Shown here one piece after another: positions 47,848 through 57,921 of a DNA stretch of 64,000 nt (positions are counted from its first letter, which is position 1; every line of letters begins with the position of its first letter). Origin of the DNA: Endotrypanum monterogeii (Eukaryota; Euglenozoa; Kinetoplastea; Trypanosomatida; Trypanosomatidae); assembly GCA_000333855.2 (NCBI GenBank), contig CM007344.1:314598-378597 (forward strand), in the 5' to 3' direction. Made by a program: the position numbers and the translations under genes. The notes under the pieces are model-generated. The model was not told where the DNA came from and did no database searches. It saw nothing but the letters and a program-made list of their open reading frames with translations.

Positions 47848-50727
47848 ATGTCACGACATGTTAGCCATGCATGTGCAGCGACAGTGGCGGCTACTCTGCT
47901 TTTTCACCTTGCAGTCATCTTTGGGGTGGGTTGTACTACTGTTACCGCGGCGGAGCCGCCCAGGGCGTTTACGCCCTCAGAGATGGAGTATACGCTGTCG
48001 GCTCTGCGGTACGACACGGAGGTGCAGGATTTTTTAGCTCCTACCCTAGCTATGAGTCTGGGCCCCATGGGTGGTGGTGTTTACGTGACATCAAACTCAT
48101 CCAAATCCGAAGTCTCTGTCGCACGTGTCTGCGCCCGAGCAGACGAACAGGCGATGTTAGCGCCCATTACCATCACAACAATTGACGGGCTTTTCCACTC
48201 AATCACTGACTTATCGGGGCATTTGGATGTGCATCACAGTTGCTACATGGCGCACACTGCAGGAGACTTGCCCCAGTGCGTGGCGATGCTGACATCTACT
48301 GCTGAAGACTGCGGCGGTGTTGCTGCGGATGCAGTCGGCCCGTACATGAAAAGACCAGCGCTATCAAAAAAAAAGGATGATTCTCAGTTGATTGTACACA
48401 TGGGGGTTATGCCGTCCAGTGCCGCGATGCTCGCTGCGTACGTCCTGCGCTGGGGGCAACAGCGACTAAATCTGGAGCGCTCCCTGCGGCGCACCCGTGA
48501 GGCGATGGATGCCTTCGGCCGCGTGCACACACTTATGCACAACGCCGCTGAGGTGTCGACTAGTAAAGACGAAATGTCTCTGCTGCGTCTTCGAGCGACA
48601 GCGTATGTGGCCAAGATTGCCTCCGAGGCGCACCTCCGAGTTATGGAGAAGTACCAGGTCTTGAGTACCTGGGTGAAGCCGTCACTTGGGATCACGCCCA
48701 GAAACCAAGGGAAAGGCCAGAGGAGCAGCTTCACAGAGGCATCGCATGGTGCCGTTGGCCCCGACATTGTGAAGTGCCGACCTGATCACTACATGCGCCT
48801 GCTCCGTTCAGGGAATGGCACCTTGACCATGCATATGTGGGGGTTGTTAAATAAAACACTGGGGTTGGCATATTTGCTCCACCCTGAGATGCAGAGGGCT
48901 ACCCTACAAGGTGTGGAGTGCGTGCAGATGCTGTCCGCGCTGGCTATGATGATGCTAGAGGATGAGCCTATACGCAGAGTGTCAAAGATGGTGGGCACAC
49001 GGAGTTTGTCGAGCTCAACTATCTGGGATCTTGATATGTTCAACACGTTGACATACGACTACAACCATCACTTGCGTAGCCATCAGCTGAGGGGCGCCGC
49101 CCACACTTTGGCCATTCTCGCCGGCCGGGGGGGTGTGAGTGAACGTATCGGTCAAACCTCCGTTGCGAAGTGCATGCTCCGGGCGGGACTGGTGGTGCCT
49201 GACAACGTGACGGACACCGTGCCCCCTTCTGTCTACTGGTGCTTGCAGAACACATCGATAAACGAAATAGAGCGAAATTCTGTTCGGCAGCGCTCCCTCG
49301 CCACCCGCGAAAGCCGCGCAGTTGCGCCGAACGGGCAATGTCTCTGGGGCCTCAGTGTATGGGATGGTCTATGTGATGGCGAGGCGTTCGACCCAGCTCG
49401 ATGCCAACTTTGCCCTCCTGGCTCTATCGGAGACGGCGAGGGTCACTGCGCGTGTGGTGATGCCATCACGATGTATCCTTCAATGAGGGACGGTTGTTTG
49501 GCGAAAGGGCTACCCAGTGCCGTTCCAATCGTTCAGATTATAAACAAAGGCCGCAACAACAAAATATCTTTGGCAGGGGACAACGCGTCGGTGAAGCTGT
49601 TTTCCGTACATCTTCCCGGTACTGCAATTCTTATCGACCCAAGCTGTTATCTAAATGTGGATGTCATCTGTGATGACAGCGGCCGTGGCCGTGGTGGAAC
49701 GCGGCTTGTGGCGGCGCGTTCAGGCGACCGGAGAGCTTTGTGTTCCCCTCTCGTCGAATACGAGAGGCGGCAGGAGCGCACGGGGGTGATGTACACCTTT
49801 CTCGATGGTGTTCAGCGTTACGTTACCTATGCGCAGACCTTGACAGTCTCGGCAACAGGGAGCGCTTCCTTTTACGGTGAGACGTGCACCTTCAATGTGA
49901 CCATCGGCAGCACACTGCGCCTCGCCTCGGAGGTCGTGACGGTTGGTGCGTTGACCTTCTTGCCTGGCGCAACGCCGCTGCAAGTGGAAACACATGACGT
50001 GGATGTCTTGGAGTCAGGGTCAGGCAGGGCAGCCCCTTTTCCCCTGTGCCAGGACATGCGCCGACAAGAAAAAGGTTCTGTTTCTTCCACTGCGGTGCTG
50101 GCAGGCGTCTGTCGTGCGTCTCGTGGGCAACTGGGGGTGTTTGTTGCCCCTGGGAGCTACAGCCTATTCGGCATGTCCACCCAGCAACTCGTCGGTACCC
50201 GTGTCCGGCGTAGTGCTGGAACTGTGGAGGACGCCAGCTTCATCTCAACAGTCCAGTCCCTGGCTTCGCGAACCGGTATGGAGGTGATTTTGGATGGCAC
50301 TGGAGCTGCGGGCTCAGATGTCTTGTGGTCCTTCACACTGAAGCCTGACGCAACACCGCTTTCTGTAACTGCCTGGCTACCCGGGGGGTACGCGATGGTA
50401 AGCGTCGACATTCTACAGCGCGCCCACTCGCTGCGGGTGCGACTTCTGGACATAATGAACACTTCGGCCTTCGAGCCTGCAGAGGGTGTGGTGCCATTTC
50501 AGTACAAGCATAATGAGGAGCGTCTCCGGAGTGGCCTCGATGGCACGGGGGACAACAGAGGAAGCGGCCACAAAGGCACTTCCATGACTCACAAGAGGTG
50601 CGCTCGCTTTTGCTTGGGCGCGATCATCTTTCTTTCTGTAGTTCTCACCTTTCTGCTGGCAGTTCTCGTGATATTTCTTTACCTCCTCCTGAAGACAGAC
50701 GCATGGCCCAAGATTTTTTTGCGCTGA
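47848..50727 (+). CDS. Type I membrane (surface or secretory) protein, unknown family
   Basis: The 959-residue protein has an N-terminal signal peptide (hydrophobic core TVAATLLFHLAVIFGV, likely cut near Ala34) and one transmembrane segment at about residues 921-948, followed by an 11-residue cytoplasmic tail. The luminal part has a helical region (about 180-400) and then a compact Cys-rich stretch at about 490-560 (CLWG, CDGE, CQLCPPGS, CACGD), like a small EGF- or ephrin-receptor-type knot. A beta-rich region leads to the membrane. Several Asn-X-Ser/Thr sites (NGT, NKT, NVT, NTS) could be glycosylated. I do not recognise the family. A lysine run coded by AAAAAAAAA (48366-48374) keeps the frame open. 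It may sit at the cell or flagellar-pocket membrane or in the endomembrane system. Confidence 0.82.
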   Translation: MSRHVSHACAATVAATLLFHLAVIFGVGCTTVTAAEPPRAFTPSEMEYTLSALRYDTEVQDFLAPTLAMSLGPMGGGVYVTSNSSKSEVSVARVCARADEQAMLAPITITTIDGLFHSITDLSGHLDVHHSCYMAHTAGDLPQCVAMLTSTAEDCGGVAADAVGPYMKRPALSKKKDDSQLIVHMGVMPSSAAMLAAYVLRWGQQRLNLERSLRRTREAMDAFGRVHTLMHNAAEVSTSKDEMSLLRLRATAYVAKIASEAHLRVMEKYQVLSTWVKPSLGITPRNQGKGQRSSFTEASHGAVGPDIVKCRPDHYMRLLRSGNGTLTMHMWGLLNKTLGLAYLLHPEMQRATLQGVECVQMLSALAMMMLEDEPIRRVSKMVGTRSLSSSTIWDLDMFNTLTYDYNHHLRSHQLRGAAHTLAILAGRGGVSERIGQTSVAKCMLRAGLVVPDNVTDTVPPSVYWCLQNTSINEIERNSVRQRSLATRESRAVAPNGQCLWGLSVWDGLCDGEAFDPARCQLCPPGSIGDGEGHCACGDAITMYPSMRDGCLAKGLPSAVPIVQIINKGRNNKISLAGDNASVKLFSVHLPGTAILIDPSCYLNVDVICDDSGRGRGGTRLVAARSGDRRALCSPLVEYERRQERTGVMYTFLDGVQRYVTYAQTLTVSATGSASFYGETCTFNVTIGSTLRLASEVVTVGALTFLPGATPLQVETHDVDVLESGSGRAAPFPLCQDMRRQEKGSVSSTAVLAGVCRASRGQLGVFVAPGSYSLFGMSTQQLVGTRVRRSAGTVEDASFISTVQSLASRTGMEVILDGTGAAGSDVLWSFTLKPDATPLSVTAWLPGGYAMVSVDILQRAHSLRVRLLDIMNTSAFEPAEGVVPFQYKHNEERLRSGLDGTGDNRGSGHKGTSMTHKRCARFCLGAIIFLSVVLTFLLAVLVIFLYLLLKTDAWPKIFLR

Positions 50728-51005
50728 CATATCGATACCACCGTCAAACTGATTTTCTCTTGTGTAATTTCTACTGCTGCACGCTTTCTATTTCTCTTTT
50801 CCCCATTTGGTAAATATATATATATATATTATATACATGCGCACACACACACATATATATATATATGTGTGTGTGCGTGTGGCATTCTATATAAAGGTTC
50901 TACAGGGTGTTCTTTCGCACACTCTCTCTATTTGGTTTGCATTCAAGGTGTCTCCTGTTGTAGCTCTGCGTAAACATACGATGTATGGGTCTGTTTGTGT
51001 GTGCG

Positions 51006-51014
<9 letters not shown>

Positions 51015-51044
<30 letters not shown>
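51015..51044. repeat. (AT)15 microsatellite
   Basis: Fifteen AT units in the MLH1 upstream spacer. Confidence 0.95.
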
Positions 51045-51047
<3 letters not shown>

Positions 51048-51240
51048 AGCCTCAGAGTATCTGCTTTTTTCTTTGTTCCAAACACGTATATATATATACC
51101 TGCATGGGTGTTCTTTCCACTTCTCCGTTATGGGATCAAATTACAAATATATTTGCATATTCCCTGCAGCCCTCTTCTTCTTCGATGAAGCCGAGGGTAG
51201 GAGTGCGCAGAAGAGGGCATGGATGACCCGAAGCGTTCTT

Positions 51241-51266
<26 letters not shown>
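51241..51266. repeat. (CA)13 microsatellite
   Basis: Thirteen CA units in the MLH1 upstream spacer. Confidence 0.95.
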
Positions 51267-51271
<5 letters not shown>

Positions 51272-51777
51272 ATACGATAGGAAAGAAAGGGGCATGTGAG
51301 TTTGGCGCTGCTGGCTACGGATGCCTGCAGGCGCATACTCTCATCTTGCGTTCCGTATGTGTGCGTGTTTGCATGTACACTTGCATGCATGTTAATGGGT
51401 TTGTACATTGATCGTATTTCTTGCTCTTTTTTTTTTTGTTTGCAAACACAGACAGACAGATCTTCACAATAGTTCAGAGACGCAGAGGGGAAGACGAGGC
51501 TCATCACTACAAACGAACGGTGCTAGTTTGTGTGTACTCTACCTTCTCTGCATAGAGGAGGGAAAGTGAAACAACAGCGGAAGGACAAGTGAGTTCATCA
51601 GCTCACATACTGACACATTTAAACCTTCTCCCCCCTTACACAAACACACATACACACAATTCCCATCGCCTCTCTTTATCTACTATATATATATACGTGG
51701 ATTTATACACATACTCAACATAGAGATTCATCTGGTTCACGGTGTCGGGGCTCACTGACCAGAATCAACGGCAACGA

Positions 51778-54700
51778 ATGGGTAGTATTCATAAGCTAGC
51801 AGATGACGTCATCAACCGCATCGCGGCAGGCGAGGTGGTACAGCGACCAAGTGCAGCATTAAAGGAGCTGCTGGAGAACGCGATCGATGCGGGCTGCAGC
51901 CGTGTCCAGGTTGTTGCGGCGGAGGGTGGTCTCGACGTGCTGCAGGTAAGTGACGATGGGAGCGGTATCCACAAGGAGGACCTGCCCCTTCTGTGCGAGC
52001 GCTACGCCACAAGCAAGTTACACAATTTTGAAGACTTACACCGGGTCACGTCTTTCGGTTTCCGTGGCGAGGCTCTCGCGTCGATATCGTACGTGTCACG
52101 AGTGACAGTGACGACGAGGCGCCGTGACGTGTCTCAGAAAATGAGCGGTGGTACGTACCCCGCATGTGTGTCTTCAACGGCCGGAGACACTGTCGCGTGG
52201 CGCTGCCAGTACTTGAATAGCGCTCTCGTCGGTGATCCCCAGCCCTGCGCTGGCAACCCCGGCACCACCATTCGCGCCGAGAAGCTCTTCTACAACGTTC
52301 TCGTGCGGCGACGCTCGCTCCGTGCATCGGAGGAGTGGAGCCGCATCGTAGATGTTGTTTCGCGCTACGCCCTTGCCTTCCCCGCGATCGGCTTTACTTG
52401 TCATCGCGACAAAGCGCACGGTGGGGCCTCGAGTAGCGGAGGGTCCTCGATGGGGTCTCGGGGCCGGCTAGGGGGTGGCAACAACTCAGCCAGTGCCTCT
52501 GCTAACGCGGGCGGTGCAGGCGCTGGGGGCGTCTGCTTCCCTCCTCATTCTAGTACGCGGCAGAATTTACGACTTTCTCACGGTAGCGAGGTCGCATCGC
52601 ATCTGCGTCTTGTGTACGCGTATAACGTGGCTACCGCAACGACTCTATCGGGTTGTGCGGCAAGTGATCCAGACACCGAGCTCCTCCCGCCAGAGGTTGT
52701 CGGGGACGACGGAGAGTCCAGCGCAGATGCTGAGCGTAAATCGCTTTCAACATCAGCTGCATTGCCGTCTGTCAAGGCGTCGTCATCAGGCTGCTCAGAG
52801 GTGCGTGTTTTTGCACAGATGGAGCAGCGTGCGCGGCGCGTGCGTGCGACCAGCGGTCCCGCCGGCGAGGGTCTTTTCACTCTTGTTGGCTACACAAGCG
52901 ACCCGACGCTGGCCCAGCGCAAGCCGTATTTCTGCCTCTTCATCAATCAGCGTCTCGTCGAGAGCGCTGCTATACGCAAGGCCATCGATGCTGTCTACAG
53001 CGGTGTCCTCACTAGTGGTCACCGACCTCTCACGGTGCTTCTCCTCTCCGTCCCCACAGACCGGGTGGATGTGAACATACACCCAACTAAAAAGGAGGTG
53101 TGTCTCTTGGACGAGGAGCTGATCGTGTCGAAGGTGGCGGAGGTATGCCGCGGGGCTGTCCTAGAGGCAGCAACGGCTCGTCAGATGGACATGCTGAAGA
53201 TGCGCCACCTTGCCGCGTTAGCACTGAAGCAGCACTTGCCCATCGCCGACGGTGTCGGCGTGCAGGACGGCAACACGAAAGTGCAGCTGAGCGGGAGCAG
53301 TAGTCAGGATGTACTGGAGAAACTGCGGGAGCAGCATCAGCGTGGTGTTCCCCTTGCTTCACCGCTAACGTCGTCGTCATCCCTGACCTCCCTGGCAGCC
53401 GCGGGTTCGGTGGGAGCTGGCAGCAGCAGTCAGACTGTGGTGGTGGCACCGTGCACGATGGTTCGCGTTGAGCCACAGAGAGGGGCACTGGATAGGTACT
53501 TCTCGCAGCGGCTCACCACCGCTGCGGCGCCAGCGCCAGTACCCGAGTCTGTCCTTTCAGCAGCTCGGTTTCCTTTTTTGTTGTCACCATCTGTGGAAGA
53601 GGCGGTCTCGCCTGGATCAGTTGCAAATGAACCTCGGGTACAGGAAGGATTGCTGAAGGGTGGGAACGTGCGATCAGAGTCACCGAGTAGGCGAGCAGCG
53701 AAGGGCGATGCGCCCAGCCCCCAGCCTCAGACAGCCGTCTCTTACGAGGCACCGTCGTGGGAGGCAGTGGTAGCCTCTTTAAACGCGCAACGTGTTCCTG
53801 TCGCCACGGCCGCCATAATATCAGATGAGGGTCGCCGTGGTGCTGTCACCCTTCCCAACTCCCAGGAGGAGTTTCACGTTGACAAGGAATACGACACAGC
53901 AACAAACGCAACGCAGGTGCCCTGCGAGGATAATGACAGTGTTGGTGCAGATGAAGCTACTCCTGTTGCGCCAGCTGTGCCGCGTCTCACGCCGCATCTT
54001 ATTGCGATCCAAGGCGACGGTTCCGTGACATCTCTGAAAGTGACCGCTGTCGCTCTGAACGAAGGTGCAGAGGATGACAACGACGAGACCGAGGACGACG
54101 GCATGCGAGAATTTAAGCGTCATCGACACGAGGTGCATCAGCGGGCGAAAATACTCGAAAAGGGTGACATTGGTGCCGCTGCTTCTGCTGATACGGCTGC
54201 GAGGGGGGTGCCCGTGGAGGCGGCTGTCCACAATGCGACCGCCGTGCCCAATCTTTTTCCTACTTTGGACGTGTCATCATCGTCGGTAGCGGAGGCAGAG
54301 AAAGCGCAGGTTGTCATGACCCGCCTTGGCGCAGTAGTGCGTGCTTCGGACATGCTACGTAGCGAGGCTTCTGCCGCGACCGAGGACGTCTCGCACTTTG
54401 CAGCTGCAGGCCTCCTTTGCGAAAGCAGTGAGGTTGTGAGGGGGAACGACGAGCTAGCTGCCTCCGGGAATGATGCTCAAGCTGGCGCAGCGAAGTCACT
54501 TGTTGATGTCGTTGAGGTGCCCGCCCCACCACTGCTCTCGAGTGTATCGATTATCGTGGACCGCCTTCTCTCTGACGCCAGCCCCACATCGGACAACCTT
54601 ATCGGCCAGCTTACCTTCGTTGGGGCGGTCGACTCGAGTGCCTTTCTGGCGCAGGCGGGGACTACTTTGCTTTGGTGCGACACCATGGCGTTGGCGCGGC

Positions 54701-55845
54701 ACGCTATCTTCCAGCGCATCTTTTTTCGCTGGGCTCAGTCTGCACTGCCAGCTCCGCCTCTTTTTCTATTCACCTCTCCGATTCCTGTGGCGGATATACT
54801 GTTGTTCGCGTTGGTGTATGACGGGTCGCATCTGCAGCCAACCTCGGCAACACTGCTGACCGTTTTGGAGGAATGTGCGAATGAAAAGCGGTCTGTCTCG
54901 CGCGGCGGTGACGTGGCTCAGCAAGCAGACAGTGTACCGACTCCCGATGCGGTGTCGGGGATTGCCGCTGAGGCGGCACACGAGTGGCAACAAGTCTTCT
55001 TCACTTCCAAGGTGAAGCACACAACAGTCGCCTACAAGGATCTGCGCCATGACAGCGGCGTAAATGACGTCTGTGAGACTTGGCTGTCGGCAACACAAGA
55101 TCCTCAGGGGGCTACAATGCGCTATGTCCGACGTTTGGTGCGTCGCTTGTGCCGCTGGCGGGGATTGCTGAAGGACTACTTCCACATCGACATCACCGCT
55201 GACGCACTTCTCGTTGGGCTTCCGTATGGACTGAACCGGCACTGGCCGCCCCGTATGCGAGCTCTGCCTGTACTGATGTGGCTGTTAGCAGAGGCGGTGC
55301 CATACCCAGGCACTGCTGCTTCGTCGTCTTCTGCAACGAGCGCCCCGGCGAGTCAGGCAGGTTCGACAGGTGTCCCTTGCACTTACAGTGGAGGCCCGTG
55401 TGCAGAGCAGGATGTCGCATCTACCCCTGCGTCCGTATCAGCGGCATCTTCCCACCCACCAACCCAGACGGCAATAGCGTTCACCAGCACATTGCCCTCT
55501 CCAACGAGGGAGACCGAATCAGATGGCGTCGCGCAGGAAATCGCTTGTTTCACTGCTGTGGCGCGGCATATTTCAGATGTGCTCTACGGCTATCCGCCGC
55601 CGCCGCCGCCTAGTGCACCGTCTACCACTGCCGGGGGCTCTGCTACCAACATGTCTGATTTTCCCTCCGGAACACCTGACCTGGGGTCTGCAGGGCGGTG
55701 GACAGAGGAGTTGGTGCAGTACGGACTCTTCCCCTGCTTGAAGAACTCGCAGCTTTTTCGTCTACCGGACCGCTGCATGAGGGATGGCACAATCCAAACG
55801 TTGGTCTCGGTGGAGTCTCTCTATAAAGTGTTTGAGCGGTGCTGA
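51778..55845 (+). CDS. MLH1: DNA mismatch repair protein MLH1 (long form)
   Basis: MLH1 pairs with PMS1/PMS2-type partners as MutL-alpha in mismatch repair. The GHKL ATPase motifs are intact: ELLENAIDAG (Asn34), DDGSG at 59-63, TSKL, GFRGEALASI from residue 94, and NIHPTKKEV from 433. The C-terminus has the MLH1-specific DYFHIDI...LLVGLP text and ends YKVFERC; a terminal FERC is an MLH1 hallmark. PMS-type endonuclease motifs are not seen. At 1,355 residues it is nearly twice the human length (756): Ser/Gly/Ala-rich insertions occur at about 215-350 (inside the ATPase half), in a linker of about 500 residues, and at about 1180-1290 near the C-terminus. The ORF opens with GTG at 51742; the ATG at 51778 (MGSIHKLADDVINRIAAGEV) matches the family start. 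Confidence 0.95.
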   Translation: MGSIHKLADDVINRIAAGEVVQRPSAALKELLENAIDAGCSRVQVVAAEGGLDVLQVSDDGSGIHKEDLPLLCERYATSKLHNFEDLHRVTSFGFRGEALASISYVSRVTVTTRRRDVSQKMSGGTYPACVSSTAGDTVAWRCQYLNSALVGDPQPCAGNPGTTIRAEKLFYNVLVRRRSLRASEEWSRIVDVVSRYALAFPAIGFTCHRDKAHGGASSSGGSSMGSRGRLGGGNNSASASANAGGAGAGGVCFPPHSSTRQNLRLSHGSEVASHLRLVYAYNVATATTLSGCAASDPDTELLPPEVVGDDGESSADAERKSLSTSAALPSVKASSSGCSEVRVFAQMEQRARRVRATSGPAGEGLFTLVGYTSDPTLAQRKPYFCLFINQRLVESAAIRKAIDAVYSGVLTSGHRPLTVLLLSVPTDRVDVNIHPTKKEVCLLDEELIVSKVAEVCRGAVLEAATARQMDMLKMRHLAALALKQHLPIADGVGVQDGNTKVQLSGSSSQDVLEKLREQHQRGVPLASPLTSSSSLTSLAAAGSVGAGSSSQTVVVAPCTMVRVEPQRGALDRYFSQRLTTAAAPAPVPESVLSAARFPFLLSPSVEEAVSPGSVANEPRVQEGLLKGGNVRSESPSRRAAKGDAPSPQPQTAVSYEAPSWEAVVASLNAQRVPVATAAIISDEGRRGAVTLPNSQEEFHVDKEYDTATNATQVPCEDNDSVGADEATPVAPAVPRLTPHLIAIQGDGSVTSLKVTAVALNEGAEDDNDETEDDGMREFKRHRHEVHQRAKILEKGDIGAAASADTAARGVPVEAAVHNATAVPNLFPTLDVSSSSVAEAEKAQVVMTRLGAVVRASDMLRSEASAATEDVSHFAAAGLLCESSEVVRGNDELAASGNDAQAGAAKSLVDVVEVPAPPLLSSVSIIVDRLLSDASPTSDNLIGQLTFVGAVDSSAFLAQAGTTLLWCDTMALARHAIFQRIFFRWAQSALPAPPLFLFTSPIPVADILLFALVYDGSHLQPTSATLLTVLEECANEKRSVSRGGDVAQQADSVPTPDAVSGIAAEAAHEWQQVFFTSKVKHTTVAYKDLRHDSGVNDVCETWLSATQDPQGATMRYVRRLVRRLCRWRGLLKDYFHIDITADALLVGLPYGLNRHWPPRMRALPVLMWLLAEAVPYPGTAASSSSATSAPASQAGSTGVPCTYSGGPCAEQDVASTPASVSAASSHPPTQTAIAFTSTLPSPTRETESDGVAQEIACFTAVARHISDVLYGYPPPPPPSAPSTTAGGSATNMSDFPSGTPDLGSAGRWTEELVQYGLFPCLKNSQLFRLPDRCMRDGTIQTLVSVESLYKVFERC

Positions 55846-56850
55846 AGGCACGAAATGCAAGGCGGGGAGGGGATAGATGAAACGCCTTCAAAGTGGTGTG
55901 TTGGTGTGTGTGCGTGTACGGGTGAGGGGGTAGGGTAGAGTACGGTACGCTAGGCCCTCAAGTTATTATTTCTTATAGAATTTGTCCACAGAGGAGCGTT
56001 GATGGAGAGTGTGATAAGCCATATGACGGCTAGGTCACCGTCTTTTATGCGTCGGATTCTTTTCTGCTTAGTTCTCTCTTGGGGTTCACAGGGGGCGCGA
56101 GAGGGACTGATTTGACGCTTCGCCTAGCTCTTCTGAAGATTGCACGTAGCACTCTTCTGCCTCCCTCTGCCCACACAATTTATGCGTTCTTTTTCCGGAC
56201 ACTGATGAGACAAACGCTTTACGTTACACACACACACACTCACACAAACATGCATGACATTGTAATGCACCGCATACAGATATATATATATATATATATC
56301 TCCCTATTTTTTTTTTTTTTTTGAGACATCAACTTCATGCATGTTGATGCATCAGCTTCCTCTGCTCTCCCTCTTTCTTCAGGACTTGTGCGATGACCGA
56401 CGAATTCATGGGATGGCCCAGAAGAACACAAGAGAGGGAGAGATCCCGCTGTTCTGTGCGGGTGATGACGTGTCAACAGCGAAGAGCACGTACTAGTACC
56501 TGTGAGGTGTCGGTGTCGGTGTCGTGCGCAGAGCGTGGCGGGTGATGATACTGTTCCTTTTCTTTCGCTCTTCAGCCTCTTGACCGCTTTCCGCTCGATA
56601 GGCTCCCGCGGTGTATGCCACTACACAAAGCTTTCACAAATGTACTTGTAGACGTGTGTGCATGTTCGGCAAGAAATATCGGCTTCCTTCACCCTTTTGT
56701 ACTTACTTCGCCACGTCTGAGCACCACTACCTCCTCCTCTCCCCTCACCTGCACCACCGCATTAGTGGAATGTTCTCGCTTCTCCGGCAGCGCACCTCTT
56801 ACCGCTTTCCTTTTTGGCTTTCGATCTCCGACCTCCCCCCTCCCCTCTCC

Positions 56851-56887
56851 ACACACACACACATACACACACACACACACACACACA
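56851..56887. repeat. (AC)n microsatellite, one interruption
   Basis: About eighteen AC units with one AT interruption at 56863-56864. Confidence 0.95.
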
Positions 56888-57363
56888 GAAACAGGAGCAA
56901 AAGGGTTCTAGTGAGTTGCTTCCTCACTTTCACCTCCCCCCCCCGCTCGCTTTTTAGTGGCCCATCTCTTTCCCAAGTCATAGTCCCGCCTCCCCATTCT
57001 TGCATTCTCTTTGGTACGGTCGTGTCCCGTCTCCTCTTCCACGAAGTCTTCTCTGCTTTGATATATTTCCCTTTCCAGGGGTCATACAACCGTGTCTCTG
57101 TAGGCGAGGGTGTACGTGTGTTTTGCACTTCCACGCTTCCAATTTATTAGTGTTGAGGGAAACGAAAGCGAGGGACATTGGGGAGACTGCGCACACGCTC
57201 GACGGTGTGTGTCCAGTGTCTGTGACATCAGCGTTTGGGTTTACAGGGCGAGGCGAGCGAATCATACACCGGCACAGGTTCCGGCAAGGAAAGATACCGG
57301 CCGAGGGTGATACGGTCGTTGAAGACACGGGGGTGTGCAGGTTTGTTGCGCCAGAGGAAGAAC

Positions 57364-57390
57364 ATATATATATATATATATATATATATA
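57364..57390. repeat. (AT)13 microsatellite
   Basis: About thirteen AT units upstream of the kinesin gene. Confidence 0.95.
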
Positions 57391-57665
57391 CATTTGAAAA
57401 AAAAATACAAAGCATCACGAGCCTTCTCTGCGAACACACGCAATTCACCACCACCACCACCGCCACCACAACCAAGCAACTCCGCCGCTCTTCGAGTCTC
57501 CCATTCTAAGCGTCTCTCTCCTGCAGCTACGCACCAAAATACCTATATCCATACAAGCGATTGGGCACACCTCCGCACACAACCACAGCGCATACCCATG
57601 TAAACACCCGTTGAGGGTACTTGTAAAAACAAAGAAACACACAAACAAACATCAAAAAAGTGTTG

Positions 57666-57722
57666 CCTCCTCCTCTCTTTCTTATTTTCTCGTTCTTTTT
57701 TTTCTTTTTTTCTGTTGCTCAG
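57666..57722 (+). promoter_or_regulatory. Predicted trans-splice acceptor of the kinesin gene
   Basis: A long, nearly pure pyrimidine tract at 57666-57720 ends in GCTCAG with AG at 57721-57722, about 200 bases before the ATG. It is the clearest splice-acceptor-like signal in the window. Confidence 0.68.
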
Positions 57723-57921
57723 AAGTGGAAGAAAATTCGCTCTCACACGTTCGCGCGTGTGCGTGTATTTCTATTTCAGTGTATCTCTTCAGGGGTGTGT
57801 GGAGGCGGTTGAGCTGCAGTAGTGAGGGAGGGTGAGCGAGTGCGAGATCGATGAGAGAGAGACAGACAGACAGAGACTTAAAATCTCTCACACTCGTTTC
57901 CTCGGCTGCATTCTTGTAGAG

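Larger units (their letters stand above)
50728..51777. other. Microsatellite-rich spacer upstream of MLH1
   Basis: About 1 kb with no gene. It holds (TA)n runs at 50814-50829 and 51015-51044, an AT-GT compound repeat at 50841-50880, a (CA)13 run at 51241-51266 and a T-run at 51428-51438. ORFs here are Tyr/Ile or His/Thr repeats. Confidence 0.75.
55846..57921. other. Spacer between MLH1 and the kinesin gene
   Basis: About 2.1 kb without a convincing gene. It contains a (TA)n run at 56279-56300 followed by a T-run (56307-56322), a CA-rich run at 56851-56887, a (TA)13 run at 57364-57390 and many C/T tracts. ORFs such as 56611-57150 and 57000-57509 are short and low in complexity and read across these repeats. 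Confidence 0.65.

Noticed and set aside
57000..57509. ORF of 169 codons between MLH1 and kinesin
   Set aside because: Reads through a (TA)13 run (Ile-Tyr repeats) and an ACC repeat (Thr run); overlapped by competing frames.
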